Of a stretch of 64,000 nt of DNA, positions 8,539-17,045 are shown piece after piece. The notes under the pieces are model-generated. The model was given only the letters and a program-made list of their open reading frames with translations, did no database searches and was not told the DNA's origin. Within the stretch, counting starts at the first letter, position 1. Every line of letters starts with the position of its first letter. Both the position numbers and the translations under genes were made by a program. Source of the DNA: Microbacterium sp. LWO14-1.2 (lineage in GTDB: Bacteria > Actinomycetota > Actinomycetes > Actinomycetales > Microbacteriaceae); contig NZ_CP151633.1 of assembly GCF_038397715.1 (NCBI RefSeq), positions 2,790,001-2,854,000 of the forward strand. Direction: 5' to 3'.

Positions 8539-9990
8539 ATGGACCCTCTCAGCGACGAGAACGAGACCGACGCCCTCACGATCGGTCGGCGCATCAGGCA
8601 GCTGCGCACCGCGCGCGGGATGACGCTCGACGACCTCGCCTCGGCGGTCGACCGTGCGCCGAGTCAGCTGTCGATGATCGAGACGGGCAAGCGAGAGCCC
8701 AAGCTCACCCTGCTGCAGGCCATCGCCCGGGCGCTCGGTGTGACGATCGACGCACTGCTCGAGGGGGAGCCGCTCGACGAGCGGAGCGCCGTCGAGATCG
8801 CGCTCGAACGGGCGATGAAGGGCCAGACGTTCCAGGCACTCGGCATCGAGCCGTTCCGCATCGCGAAGAGCGTGCCGACCGAGGCTCTCCGCGCGCTGCT
8901 CGCGCTGCACGGCGAGATCGACCGGTTGCGCGACGAGCGCGCGGCCACGCCGGAGGAGGCGCGGCGCGCGAACGTCGAGCTGCGTCACCTCATGCGGCGT
9001 CAGGACAACCACTTCGCCGATCTGGAGACCAAGGCGTCGGAGATCCTCGCCGCCGTGCGGCATCCCGGAGGCCCGCTCACGCAGCGGACCGCCTCGGAGA
9101 TCGCCGCGTACCTCGGCTTCACGCTGCATTACGCGCCCGACCTGCCGCAGACCACGCGCAGTGTGGCCGACCTCGCCAACGGGCGCCTCTACCTCTCGAG
9201 CGCGGTGCCCGCGAAGGGCGACGCCCGCACCGCCGTGCTGCAGGCGCTGTCGAGCCGCATCCTCGGGCACGCCGAGCCGCGCAGCTACGCCGAGTTCCTG
9301 CGTCAGCGGGTAGAGACGAACTACCTCACGGGGGCGCTGCTGATCCCCGAGGCCCACGTCGTTCCGGCGCTCCAGGAGGCGAAGGCGCGGCGGTCCATCT
9401 CGATCGAGGACCTGCGCGACGCCTACTCCGTGTCGTACGAGACCGCCGCGCACCGCTTCACCAATCTCGCGACGCGGCACCTCGGCATCCCCGTGCACTT
9501 CCTCAAAGTGCACGAGTCGGGCACGATCACCAAGGCCTACGAGAACGACGACGTGAACTTCCCGACCGACCGTCTCGGCGCGATCGAGGGGCAGATGTGC
9601 TGTCGGCGCTGGACGAGCCGCGTGGTGTTCGAGGAGGACGACCGGTTCAACCCGTACTACCAGTACACCGACACAGGGAATGGGACGTACTGGTGCACCG
9701 CCCGCGTCGAGGCGTCGAGCGAGGGACTCCACTCGGTGAGCGTGGGCGTGCGCTTCGACGACACGAAGTGGTTCGTGGGACGCGACACCCCGCACCGCGG
9801 TGTCTCGAAGCACTCGATCGAGGTGTGCTGCCGTCGCGCGCCCGCCGAGCTCGAGGAGCGGTGGCGCGAGCACTCGTGGCCGAACGTGAAGACGCCGCGC
9901 ACGCTGCTCGCGACCCTGCCCACCGGGTCGTTCCCCGGCGTCGACACGACCGACGTGTACGAGTTCCTCGAGGCTCACGCGCCGCGCTGA
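8539..9990 (+). CDS. ramB: RamB-like XRE/ScfR-family regulator of acetate metabolism
   Basis: 483 residues. An XRE helix-turn-helix (about residues 14-70: [40 protein letters not shown]) is followed by a long effector region of the short-chain acyl-CoA regulator type. That region includes an IrrE-like peptidase-fold segment lacking HExxH, a [20 protein letters not shown] helix pair, and a C-terminal cysteine-bearing domain ([24 protein letters not shown]). In Corynebacterium RamB controls aceA, aceB and acetate activation. The divergent position next to aceA-aceB supports the same role. The start has no ribosome site and lies 7 nt after a -10-like CAGAAT inside a palindrome, suggesting autoregulated leaderless transcription. 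Confidence 0.88.
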   Translation: MDPLSDENETDALTIGRRIRQLRTARGMTLDDLASAVDRAPSQLSMIETGKREPKLTLLQAIARALGVTIDALLEGEPLDERSAVEIALERAMKGQTFQALGIEPFRIAKSVPTEALRALLALHGEIDRLRDERAATPEEARRANVELRHLMRRQDNHFADLETKASEILAAVRHPGGPLTQRTASEIAAYLGFTLHYAPDLPQTTRSVADLANGRLYLSSAVPAKGDARTAVLQALSSRILGHAEPRSYAEFLRQRVETNYLTGALLIPEAHVVPALQEAKARRSISIEDLRDAYSVSYETAAHRFTNLATRHLGIPVHFLKVHESGTITKAYENDDVNFPTDRLGAIEGQMCCRRWTSRVVFEEDDRFNPYYQYTDTGNGTYWCTARVEASSEGLHSVSVGVRFDDTKWFVGRDTPHRGVSKHSIEVCCRRAPAELEERWREHSWPNVKTPRTLLATLPTGSFPGVDTTDVYEFLEAHAPR

Positions 9991-10024
9991 GCGGTTCGCC
10001 GCGGCATCCGCTCTCCTGTGGCTG

Positions 10025-10162
10025 CGGCTGCGGCGTGTGCTGTGCGGCGTGTGCGGCTGCGGCGTGTGCTCCTACATCCGTCGAGACCCACCACGCGCGT
10101 CCAGACCCACCTTCGCCAGCGTCTGGCGTGGTGGGTCTCGACGCGCGTGGTGGGTTTCGGGG
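10025..10162. repeat. Intergenic repeat element (copy 1): 17-bp direct repeat plus GAGACCCACC inverted repeat
   Basis: The gap after ramB holds a 17-bp direct repeat (10025-10041 and 10054-10070, 29 bp apart). Next comes a perfect 17-bp inverted repeat, GTCGAGACCCACCACGC (10080-10096) against 10126-10142, and then a further reverse arm GTGGTGGGTTTCG at 10147-10159. The same 'one forward arm, two reverse arms' plan recurs near 43.1 kb and 44.3 kb. The rest of the gap (10163-10228) is a purine-rich G-tract with no visible gene. Confidence 0.75.
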
Positions 10163-10228
10163 AGGGGAGGGGGGAATGAGGGGATGAGGCGGAGAGGGGG
10201 AGAGGGGGAGTGGCGTCGGGAAGAGGGG

Positions 10229-10257
10229 TTGAGCGAACACCGAACACGTGTTAGGTT
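10229..10257 (+). promoter_or_regulatory. Promoter with palindromic operator in front of the glycosidase
   Basis: TTGAGC (10229-10234), a 17-bp spacer and TAGGTT (10252-10257) make a recognisable sigma-70-type promoter. The 10-bp palindrome AACACGTGTT (10243-10252) lies in the spacer and touches the -10 box, the classic position for a repressor such as the TetR protein encoded downstream. Confidence 0.6.
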
Positions 10258-10310
10258 TTCGCGAGTCGGAGCGCTGCGATCGGCGGCGCCGTTCTCGATG
10301 AGGAGACACG

Positions 10311-11897
10311 ATGAAGCGATGGATGAGCGCAGCGGCGGCGACCGGACTGGTCGTCGCGGGACTCGCGGTGGCCGGCCCCGCAGCAGCGGGCGGCCACGGA
10401 GGAGGGCCGGGTGGAGGGCCGGGCGGAGGCAAGCCCGGCACCGAAGAGCTGAACCGCTGGGCGGTCGACACCTGGCGATCGCTGGACGCGATGACCGACG
10501 AGCAGACGGGTCTGCCGTCCGACAACATCACCGGCGATCTGCAGACGCCGGGCGCCCACACCTCGCCGACGAACATCGGCGGATATCTGTGGTCCACGGT
10601 CACGGCCCGTGACCTCGGCGTCATCGGCGACGACGAGGCCCACGAGCGCCTCGCCACGACTCTCGACACCCTCGCGGGCCTCGAGCGGAACGACGCGAGC
10701 GGCATGTTCTACAACTGGTACTCGCCGACCACGGGGGAGAAGCTCACGACCTGGCCGGACTCCGGCGACCCGGTGTACCCGTTCCTCAGCACGGTCGACA
10801 ATGGATGGCTGGCCGCATCCCTCCGCATCGTCCGCGAGGCCGAGCCCGATCTCGCGGAGCAGGCGGACGCGCTGTACGACTCCATGGACTTCGCGTCGTT
10901 CTTCGACCCGGCCGGTGCCGCAGGCCTCCCCGCCGGCACGAACCGCGGCGGGTTCTGGGACGCGGCTCCGCCGGACTGCAGCGTCGAGGTGCCCATGTAC
11001 AACGGCTCGGGCGAGACCGCGTTCTACACGTGCCACCACTACGACACGACCGTGAGCGAGAGCCGCATCGCGACGTACCTCGGCATCGCGAACGGGCAGA
11101 TCCCCGCCACCGCGCTGTACGGCACGCACCGCACCATGCCTCCCGGCTGCGACTGGGCCTGGCAGGAGCAGCTGCCGCAGGGCGAATACCGCACGTACGA
11201 CGGCGTCGAGGTGTGGGAAGGCACCTACCAGTACGGCGGGATGTCGTTCGTCCCGAGCTGGGGCGGCAGCATGTTCGAGTCCCTGATGCCCGACCTGCTC
11301 GTGCCCGAGACGAAGTGGGGCCCGAAGTCGTGGAAGCTCAATCACCCGATCACGGTCGCGGTGCAGAAGCAGCACGGTCTCGACGAAGCCGGCTACGGCT
11401 ACTGGGGGTTCTCGCCGGCGAGCGACCCCTTCGGCGGGTACGCGGAGTACGGCGTCGACATCGCCGGAATGCGCTCGGACGGATACACCTCGGATGCCGA
11501 GAAGACCGACGTCGACGTCGACCGTCCCGGATGCTCGACGGGCACCAACCCCGATCCGGAGTTCGGTGACGGGGTCGTGACCCCGCACGCGGCCTTCCTC
11601 GCCCTGCCCTACGACCGCGAGGGCGCCCTGCGCAACCTCGAGGGCATCGAGCAGGACCTCGGAGCCTACGGTCCCGGCGGCTTCTACGACGCGGTCGCCG
11701 TGCACAGCGGCACCATCGCCGAGCGCTACCTGTCACTCGACCAGTCGATGATCATGGCGGCGATCGGCAACGAGCTCACGAAAGATACACTCAAGGACTA
11801 CTTCGTGGACCGGGAGATGGAGCAGCGCCTGCGGCCCGCGATGACACAGCAGGTATTCGGCTCGTCGTGGGGAGCGGGACACGGCCACGGCGGCTGA
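10311..11897 (+). CDS. Secreted glycoamylase-fold (GH144-like) glycoside hydrolase
   Basis: 528 residues with a Sec signal peptide (residues 1 to about 26, ending AGPAAA) and a Gly/His-rich linker. One (alpha/alpha)6-type catalytic domain follows. Its recognisable blocks are SPTNIGGYLWSTVTARDLGVI, GMFYNWYSPTTGE, PFLSTVDNGWLAASL, the SWGGSMFESLMPDLL segment, and LNHPITVAVQKQHG with GYWGFSPASDP. This order is that of the 'glycoamylase' family that includes endo-beta-1,2-glucanases; the exact glucan is not decidable here. GAGGAG precedes the ATG. A TetR gene starts 31 nt downstream and the promoter contains a palindrome, so expression is probably repressed until a ligand appears. A second Gly/His tail closes the protein (GAGHGHGG). 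Confidence 0.75.
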   Translation: MKRWMSAAAATGLVVAGLAVAGPAAAGGHGGGPGGGPGGGKPGTEELNRWAVDTWRSLDAMTDEQTGLPSDNITGDLQTPGAHTSPTNIGGYLWSTVTARDLGVIGDDEAHERLATTLDTLAGLERNDASGMFYNWYSPTTGEKLTTWPDSGDPVYPFLSTVDNGWLAASLRIVREAEPDLAEQADALYDSMDFASFFDPAGAAGLPAGTNRGGFWDAAPPDCSVEVPMYNGSGETAFYTCHHYDTTVSESRIATYLGIANGQIPATALYGTHRTMPPGCDWAWQEQLPQGEYRTYDGVEVWEGTYQYGGMSFVPSWGGSMFESLMPDLLVPETKWGPKSWKLNHPITVAVQKQHGLDEAGYGYWGFSPASDPFGGYAEYGVDIAGMRSDGYTSDAEKTDVDVDRPGCSTGTNPDPEFGDGVVTPHAAFLALPYDREGALRNLEGIEQDLGAYGPGGFYDAVAVHSGTIAERYLSLDQSMIMAAIGNELTKDTLKDYFVDREMEQRLRPAMTQQVFGSSWGAGHGHGG

Positions 11898-11928
11898 CCC
11901 CCCTCGCGTCGGAGGACGGGAGCGGGCA

Positions 11929-12555
11929 GTGAGCACGGATCAGCAGCCGGTCGCGGGACGCGGTCGCCGCGGCCCCTACGCGGCCGGCCAGGCCCGCCGG
12001 CAGGCGATCGTCGACGAAGCGCTCGCGGTGTTCTCCCGCACGGGATTCCACGGCGGATCCCTGCGGGAGATCGCGAAGCGGGTCGGCGTCACGCCGGCGG
12101 GGCTGCTGCACCACTTCGCCGACAAGGAGGAGCTGTTCGCGGAGGTGTTGCACCAGCGCGACGAGAAGGTGCGTGCGGCCGCGGGAGACCCGGCCGAGCA
12201 CACCCTGCTCGAACAGGCGACGCGCGTCGTCGCCTACAACCAGACCTCTCGCGGCCTCACCTCGCTGTATGCGATCGTGTCGGCCGAGGCGACGGACCCT
12301 GATCATCCGTCGCACGCCGACTTCGCCGCGCGCTACCGCGACCGGGCCGCCGAAGCCGAGGAGATCCTCCGCCGGGGTCAGGATGCCGGAGAGGTGCGCG
12401 CCGACATCGACCCGGCCCAGGCGGCGAGGCTGATCAGCGCGGTGATGGACGGCATCCAGCTGCAGTGGCTGCTCGACGACTCCGTCGACATGGTGCCCCT
12501 GTTCGAGGAGTTCGTGGGGCGGTACCTGCATCCGGCGCCCGACGCGGACGGCTGA
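11929..12555 (+). CDS. TetR/AcrR-family transcriptional regulator
   Basis: 208 residues. The N-terminal helix-turn-helix (about residues 22-66: RQAIVDEALAVFSRTGFHGGSLREIAKRVGVTPAGLLHHFADKEELF) is typical TetR. The C-terminal helical half carries the 'RGQDAGEVRADIDPAQAARLISAVMDGIQLQWL' pattern of sugar-locus TetR proteins. It starts at GTG with GGAGG about 13 nt upstream and follows the glycosidase by 31 nt in the same direction, so it is probably in its transcript. The palindrome AACACGTGTT in the glycosidase promoter is the likely operator, which would also make the regulator autoregulated. Confidence 0.85.
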   Translation: MSTDQQPVAGRGRRGPYAAGQARRQAIVDEALAVFSRTGFHGGSLREIAKRVGVTPAGLLHHFADKEELFAEVLHQRDEKVRAAAGDPAEHTLLEQATRVVAYNQTSRGLTSLYAIVSAEATDPDHPSHADFAARYRDRAAEAEEILRRGQDAGEVRADIDPAQAARLISAVMDGIQLQWLLDDSVDMVPLFEEFVGRYLHPAPDADG

Positions 12556-12586
12556 CCGATCCACGCCCTGACGCGGTGGAGCCGTC

Positions 12587-14095
12587 TCAGTCGCGCGCCG
12601 TCTGCAGCAGCGCCCACAGCTCGGCGCGTGCGGGGAAGGACGAGAGGTCGGCGCCCAGCAGCGTCCCGGCCTGGGCGATGCGCGACCGCAGGGTGTGCCG
12701 GTGCACGCCGAGCGCCGCGGCGGCCGGTTCCGCCTTCGCATCGTGCTCGAGCCACACCCGCAGCGTCCGCTCCAGTTCGCCTGCCGAGCGGAGGTCGCTG
12801 TCGCGGAGGGGAGCGAGGCGGGATTCCGCGAGCAGACGCGCCTCATCGGTCGCGAGCGCGCTGAGGATGCTGGAGCCCACCGTGTCGGCGTAGCGGTGGA
12901 CCCCGGCATCCGACTGCTGGTGCAGCGCCGCGACGGCCTGCGCGTGCGCACGCGAGAAGGAGTCGTACGACTCCGATCCCGAAGCCCCGATGCGGATGCC
13001 GAAGCGCTCGGCCACTTCGTCGAGCAGCCCCTCGTCGACGGCCGACACGCACAGCGTGACGCCGTCGTCGGACTCGGCGACGAAGGAGGCCGTGCCCTCG
13101 TCCGTCCGGCGTCGATCCCACCAGTCGGTCAACGGACCGGCCGGGGCATCGGCCGCGACGGCGACGACGATCGGGGCGGGCGGCAGCGAGCCGAGCACCC
13201 GACGAGCGAGCGCGGGGTCGTCGCCCTGCAACGACGACAGCAGCTGCGAGTGCAGGCGGCGTCGGCTCCGTGCGAGCTGCTCGCTCTGCTCGAGCGCGAG
13301 TCCCGCCATCGCGATGACCGAGGTCACGACCGTGCGCGCCTCGGGGTCGAGCCCGTCGATGCCGAGCGCGATGACGCCGCGGAGGCGGCCGCCGCGGCCG
13401 ACCGTGAACAGCATGAACGAGCGGTCGCCGGCGGTGAGCGACTGCCCCGCCTCGAGTCCGCGGGTCAGCACCTCGGCGACGTGCTGCCCGAGCACATCCC
13501 GCGCCGCGCTCGGGACCTCGTCGCGGGGATGCGAGGACTGCAGCGCCCCCGAGGCGTCGTACATCCCGACCCAGACTCCGAGGCGCCGACCGAGCTCGGC
13601 GAGGGTGGCGTCGAGCCCCCGAGGACGCAAAGCGGCGAGGGCGAGGGCGCGCTGCGTGTCGAGCGCCCACGACCGCCGCGCGTACGCCTGCGCGGCGATG
13701 GCCTCGGAGTGCGCGCGCGCCACCGCGATGAACGGCGTGCGGTAGGGGACCTCGAAGAGCGGCATCCCTCGGCGTGCGCAGGCGACGACGAGCTCGTCGG
13801 GGATACCGGCTCGATGCACCTCCGTGCCGAAGCCGAGTCCGCGCACGCCGCGGTCGGCGAGCCGGTCGACGTACACGCCGAACCCGGTGTCGGCGTCGAA
13901 CTGGACGCCCGTGGTCAGCAGGGCGAGGTCTTCTGCGAGGAACGGCGTCGGGTCGGCGAGGTCGGAGCTGTGCACCCAGCGCAGCGGACTCTCCAGCGCC
14001 TCCGCGGGGAGCTCCTGCGGCTCGGACACGAGCCGCAGCCCCAGATCGCGACGGCGGAGCAGCGCCTGCAGCGTGGGTTCGTCGGCGATCTCCAT
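12587..14095 (-). CDS. PucR-family transcriptional regulator of the putrescine/GABA locus
   Basis: 502 residues. The N-terminal PucR sensor region (LQALLRRRDLGLRLVSEP, then WVHSSDLADPTPFLAEDLALLTTG) is followed by a GAF-like middle. A C-terminal PucR helix-turn-helix (EPAAAALGVHRHTLRSRIAQAGTLLGADLSSFPARAELWALL) ends the protein. Family members such as GabR/PucR switch on purine, amine or GABA catabolism in response to an intermediate. It is divergent from gabT, with a 30-bp-spaced direct repeat between them that is likely its binding site. The frame is open to 14665, but the ATG at 14095 follows GGGAGGGAGC and begins the normal family N-terminus. Confidence 0.85.
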   Translation of the reverse strand: MEIADEPTLQALLRRRDLGLRLVSEPQELPAEALESPLRWVHSSDLADPTPFLAEDLALLTTGVQFDADTGFGVYVDRLADRGVRGLGFGTEVHRAGIPDELVVACARRGMPLFEVPYRTPFIAVARAHSEAIAAQAYARRSWALDTQRALALAALRPRGLDATLAELGRRLGVWVGMYDASGALQSSHPRDEVPSAARDVLGQHVAEVLTRGLEAGQSLTAGDRSFMLFTVGRGGRLRGVIALGIDGLDPEARTVVTSVIAMAGLALEQSEQLARSRRRLHSQLLSSLQGDDPALARRVLGSLPPAPIVVAVAADAPAGPLTDWWDRRRTDEGTASFVAESDDGVTLCVSAVDEGLLDEVAERFGIRIGASGSESYDSFSRAHAQAVAALHQQSDAGVHRYADTVGSSILSALATDEARLLAESRLAPLRDSDLRSAGELERTLRVWLEHDAKAEPAAAALGVHRHTLRSRIAQAGTLLGADLSSFPARAELWALLQTARD

Positions 14096-14120
14096 CCGGC
14101 TCCCTCCCCGTCGACAGGGA

Positions 14121-14195
14121 TGTACGGTGCGGCGAATCCCTTCGTCAGATTGTACAGTCCGGCGAATGCAGGCACGTCTGTCGCGGTCGTACGCT
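14121..14195 (+). promoter_or_regulatory. PucR-type direct-repeat operator and leaderless gabT promoter
   Basis: TGTACGGTGCGGCGAAT (14121-14137) and TGTACAGTCCGGCGAAT (14151-14167) match at 15 of 17 positions and are exactly 30 bp apart, about three helical turns. The second copy ends where a -35 element would be for TACGCT (14190-14195), which is 6 nt before the gabT ATG. This is the geometry of activator control. Confidence 0.65.
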
Positions 14196-14201
14196 CGCGA
14201 C

Positions 14202-15563
14202 ATGGCTCTCCTCGACACCGACACCGCGACCGTTCCCCTCGGCGGACCCGACCTCCCCCAGGAGCGTCGACTGGTCACTGAGCTCCCCGGGCCCCGCTCG
14301 GCCGAGATCCTCGCCCGCAAGGCCGAGGCCGTGCCCGCCGGCGTCGGGCACACCGTGCCGGTCGCGGCGGTCGCCGCAGGCGGAGGCGTCGTCGTCGACG
14401 CCGACGGCAACTCCCTCATCGACCTCGGATCCGGCATCGCCGTGACGACGGTCGGCAACGCGCACCCCAAGGTGGCCGCCGCCGTCGCCGCCCAGGCCGC
14501 CCAGTTCACGCACACCTGCTTCATGATCTCGCCGTACGAGTCGTACATCGAGGTCGCCGAGGCGCTCAACCGCCTCACGCCCGGGGACTTCGCCAAGAAG
14601 AGCGCCCTGTTCAACTCCGGCGCCGAGGCCGTCGAGAACGCGATCAAGATCGCCCGCAAGCACACCGGCCGCCAGGCCGTCGTCGCGTTCGATCACGGCT
14701 ACCACGGCCGCACCAACCTCACCATGGCGCTCACGGCCAAGTCGATGCCGTACAAGAGCGGGTTCGGCCCGTTCGCGCCCGAGGTCTACCGCGCACCCAT
14801 GTCGTACCCGTTCCGCGACGGCCTCGACGGTGCGGAGGCCGCAGCCCGCGTCATCCTGCAGCTCGAGAAGCAGGTCGGCGCCGACAACCTCGCGGCCGTC
14901 ATCATCGAGCCCATCCAGGGCGAGGGCGGCTTCATCGTGCCGGCCGAGGGCTTCCTGCCGGCCATCCTCGACTGGTGCCGCGCGAACGGCGTCGTCTTCA
15001 TCGCCGACGAGGTGCAGACGGGCTTCGCCCGCACCGGCCACATGTTCGCGAGCGAGATCTTCGGCATCGAGCCCGACCTGATCACCACCGCCAAGGGCAT
15101 CGCCGGCGGTCTGCCCCTCGCCGCCGTCACCGGCCGCGCCGAGATCATGGACGCCTCGCACACCGGCGGCCTCGGCGGCACGTACGGCGGCAACCCGATC
15201 GCGTGCGCCGCCGCGCTCGCCGCGATCGACGTGTTCGAGAACGACGGCGTCATCGAGCGCGCCAGGGAGATCGGCGAGATCCTCACGCGCCGCCTCACGA
15301 CCCTGCAGCAGGGCGACCCCCGCATCGGAGACATCCGCGGACACGGTGCGATGATCGCGGCCGAGTTCGTCGATCCCGAGACCAAGGCCCCGGACGCCGC
15401 GCTCACGGCCGCCGTCGCCAAGGCCGCGATCGCGAAGGGCGTGATCGTGCTGACCTGCGGGACGTACGGCAATGTCATCCGCTTCCTGCCGCCGCTGTCG
15501 ATCGGCGACGACCTGCTCGACGAGGGTCTCGACGTCATCGCCGAGGCGCTCGCGTCGGCCTGA
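14202..15563 (+). CDS. gabT: 4-aminobutyrate aminotransferase
   Basis: GABA transaminase moves the amino group of GABA to 2-oxoglutarate, giving succinate semialdehyde. The 453-residue product is a class III PLP aminotransferase, with the substrate-side SGAEAVENAIKIARKHTGR block, the FDHGYHGRTNLTMALT motif, FIADEVQTGFARTG (cofactor Asp) and the PLP lysine at Lys298 in TTAKGIAGGLPL. It is the first gene of a run through puo, a USP gene, a permease and two aldehyde dehydrogenases, although a 14-bp inverted repeat separates it from the next gene. With no ribosome site and a -10 box 6 nt upstream, it is probably leaderless. Confidence 0.95.
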   Translation: MALLDTDTATVPLGGPDLPQERRLVTELPGPRSAEILARKAEAVPAGVGHTVPVAAVAAGGGVVVDADGNSLIDLGSGIAVTTVGNAHPKVAAAVAAQAAQFTHTCFMISPYESYIEVAEALNRLTPGDFAKKSALFNSGAEAVENAIKIARKHTGRQAVVAFDHGYHGRTNLTMALTAKSMPYKSGFGPFAPEVYRAPMSYPFRDGLDGAEAAARVILQLEKQVGADNLAAVIIEPIQGEGGFIVPAEGFLPAILDWCRANGVVFIADEVQTGFARTGHMFASEIFGIEPDLITTAKGIAGGLPLAAVTGRAEIMDASHTGGLGGTYGGNPIACAAALAAIDVFENDGVIERAREIGEILTRRLTTLQQGDPRIGDIRGHGAMIAAEFVDPETKAPDAALTAAVAKAAIAKGVIVLTCGTYGNVIRFLPPLSIGDDLLDEGLDVIAEALASA

Positions 15564-15595
15564 ACCACGGCCGCTGAGGCGGTCGGCACACACGT

Positions 15596-15636
15596 CCGGC
15601 CGCGACTCGTATCGGGGGATTTCGAGTCGCGGCCGG
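15596..15636. repeat. Perfect 14-bp inverted repeat between gabT and putrescine oxidase
   Basis: CCGGCCGCGACTCG (15596-15609) and CGAGTCGCGGCCGG (15623-15636) pair perfectly around a 13-nt loop. It may be a partial terminator or mRNA-stability hairpin that separates gabT output from the rest of the operon. Confidence 0.7.
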
Positions 15637-15662
15637 CAACCTTTCCCACGAAGGAGAAGCAG

Positions 15663-17045
15663 ATGGCTGAGATCACCCGTGACGTGCTGATCGTCGGAGC
15701 CGGAGCCGCAGGGCTCACCGCGGCGAACGACCTGCGCAAGGCCGGCCTGTCGGTCGCCGTGCTGGAGGCCCGCGACCGCGTCGGCGGTCGGCTGTGGACC
15801 GACGTCATCGACGGCGCCATGCTCGAGCTCGGCGGCCAGTGGGTCTCGCCCGACCAGGACGCGCTCAAGGACACGATCGAGGAGCTCGGGCTCGAGACGT
15901 ACAGCCGCTACCGCGACGGCGACAGCGTGTACGTCGGCCCCGACGGCGAGGTGCACCGGTTCACCGGGGAGATGTTCCCCGTCTCGGCCGAGACCGAGAA
16001 GGTCATCGCCGAGATCACCGCCCGCCTCGACGAGATGGTGGCGCAGATCGACCCCGATCGCCCGTGGGAGCACCCGCAGGCCGCGGAGTGGGACAGCGTC
16101 ACCTGGGATGCCTGGCTGCGCCAGCAGACCGACGACGACGAAGCGGTGCGCAACCTCGCTTTCGCCACCGGCTCGGCGATGCTCACGAAGCCGACGCACA
16201 CGTTCTCGCTGCTGCAGTCGCTGCTCATGGCGGCGTCCGCCGGCTCGTACTCGAACCTCGTCGACGCCGACTTCATCCTCGACAAGCGCGTGGTCGGCGG
16301 GCTGCAGCAGGTGCCGATCCTGCTCGCCGAGCGTCTCGGCGACGACGTGCTGCTCGGCCAGCCCGTGCGCACGCTGGAGTGGGGTGCCGACGGGGTCACC
16401 GCCACGACCGATGAGCTCACGGCCCGCGCCCGGTTCGCGATCCTCGCGCACGCACCCGTGCTGTACGACCGGATCTCGTTCGTGCCTCCGCTGCCGCGTC
16501 GCCAGCACCAGCTGCACCAGCACCTCTCGATGGGCTTCGTCATCAAGGTGCACGCGGTCTACGAGACCCCGTTCTGGCGCGAGCAGGGCCTCAGCGGCAC
16601 CGCGTTCAGTCCGTACGAGCTCTCGCACGAGGCCTACGACAACACGAACCACGGCGACGAGCGGGGCACCCTCGTGGGATTCGTCAGCGACCAGAACGCC
16701 GACGACCTGTTCGCGTTGAGCGACGACGAGCGCAGGGAGCGCATCCTCGAGTCGCTGTCGCACTACTACGGGCCCGAGGCCAAGAATCCGGTCGTCTACT
16801 ACGAGAGCGACTGGGGCACGGAGGAGTGGACCCGCGGCGCCTACGCCGCGAGCTTCGACATGGGCGGCCTGCACCGGTACGGCGCCGACCTGCGCACGCC
16901 GGTGGGGCCGATCCACTTCGCCTGCAGCGACATGGCCGGAGCGGGCTTCCAGCACGTCGACGGGGCGATCCGCATGGGTCATCTCGTCGCGTCGAACATC
17001 GTCGAGTCGACGAGGGATGCGGGCGAGACGGCCGAGGTCGGCTGA
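15663..17045 (+). CDS. puo: FAD-dependent amine oxidase, probable putrescine oxidase
   Basis: 460 residues of the monoamine-oxidase fold. The N-terminal dinucleotide fingerprint VLIVGAGAAGLTAANDL leads into LEARDRVGGRLWT and GGQWVSPDQ, and the C-terminal FAD-binding segment FACSDMAGAGFQHVDGAIRMG closes it. Actinobacterial putrescine oxidases have this size and these features and convert putrescine to 4-aminobutanal, ammonia and H2O2. The surrounding GABA transaminase, polyamine-type permease and two aldehyde dehydrogenases fit that substrate; another amine is possible. The start follows AAGGAGAAGC. Its stop overlaps the next start in TGATG. Confidence 0.85.
   Translation: MAEITRDVLIVGAGAAGLTAANDLRKAGLSVAVLEARDRVGGRLWTDVIDGAMLELGGQWVSPDQDALKDTIEELGLETYSRYRDGDSVYVGPDGEVHRFTGEMFPVSAETEKVIAEITARLDEMVAQIDPDRPWEHPQAAEWDSVTWDAWLRQQTDDDEAVRNLAFATGSAMLTKPTHTFSLLQSLLMAASAGSYSNLVDADFILDKRVVGGLQQVPILLAERLGDDVLLGQPVRTLEWGADGVTATTDELTARARFAILAHAPVLYDRISFVPPLPRRQHQLHQHLSMGFVIKVHAVYETPFWREQGLSGTAFSPYELSHEAYDNTNHGDERGTLVGFVSDQNADDLFALSDDERRERILESLSHYYGPEAKNPVVYYESDWGTEEWTRGAYAASFDMGGLHRYGADLRTPVGPIHFACSDMAGAGFQHVDGAIRMGHLVASNIVESTRDAGETAEVG

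Noticed and set aside
10163..10228. G-rich tract after repeat copy 1 as a G-quadruplex switch
   Set aside because: Runs are purine-rich but irregular; there is no clear set of four equal G-tracts at regulatory spacing, so it is not claimed.
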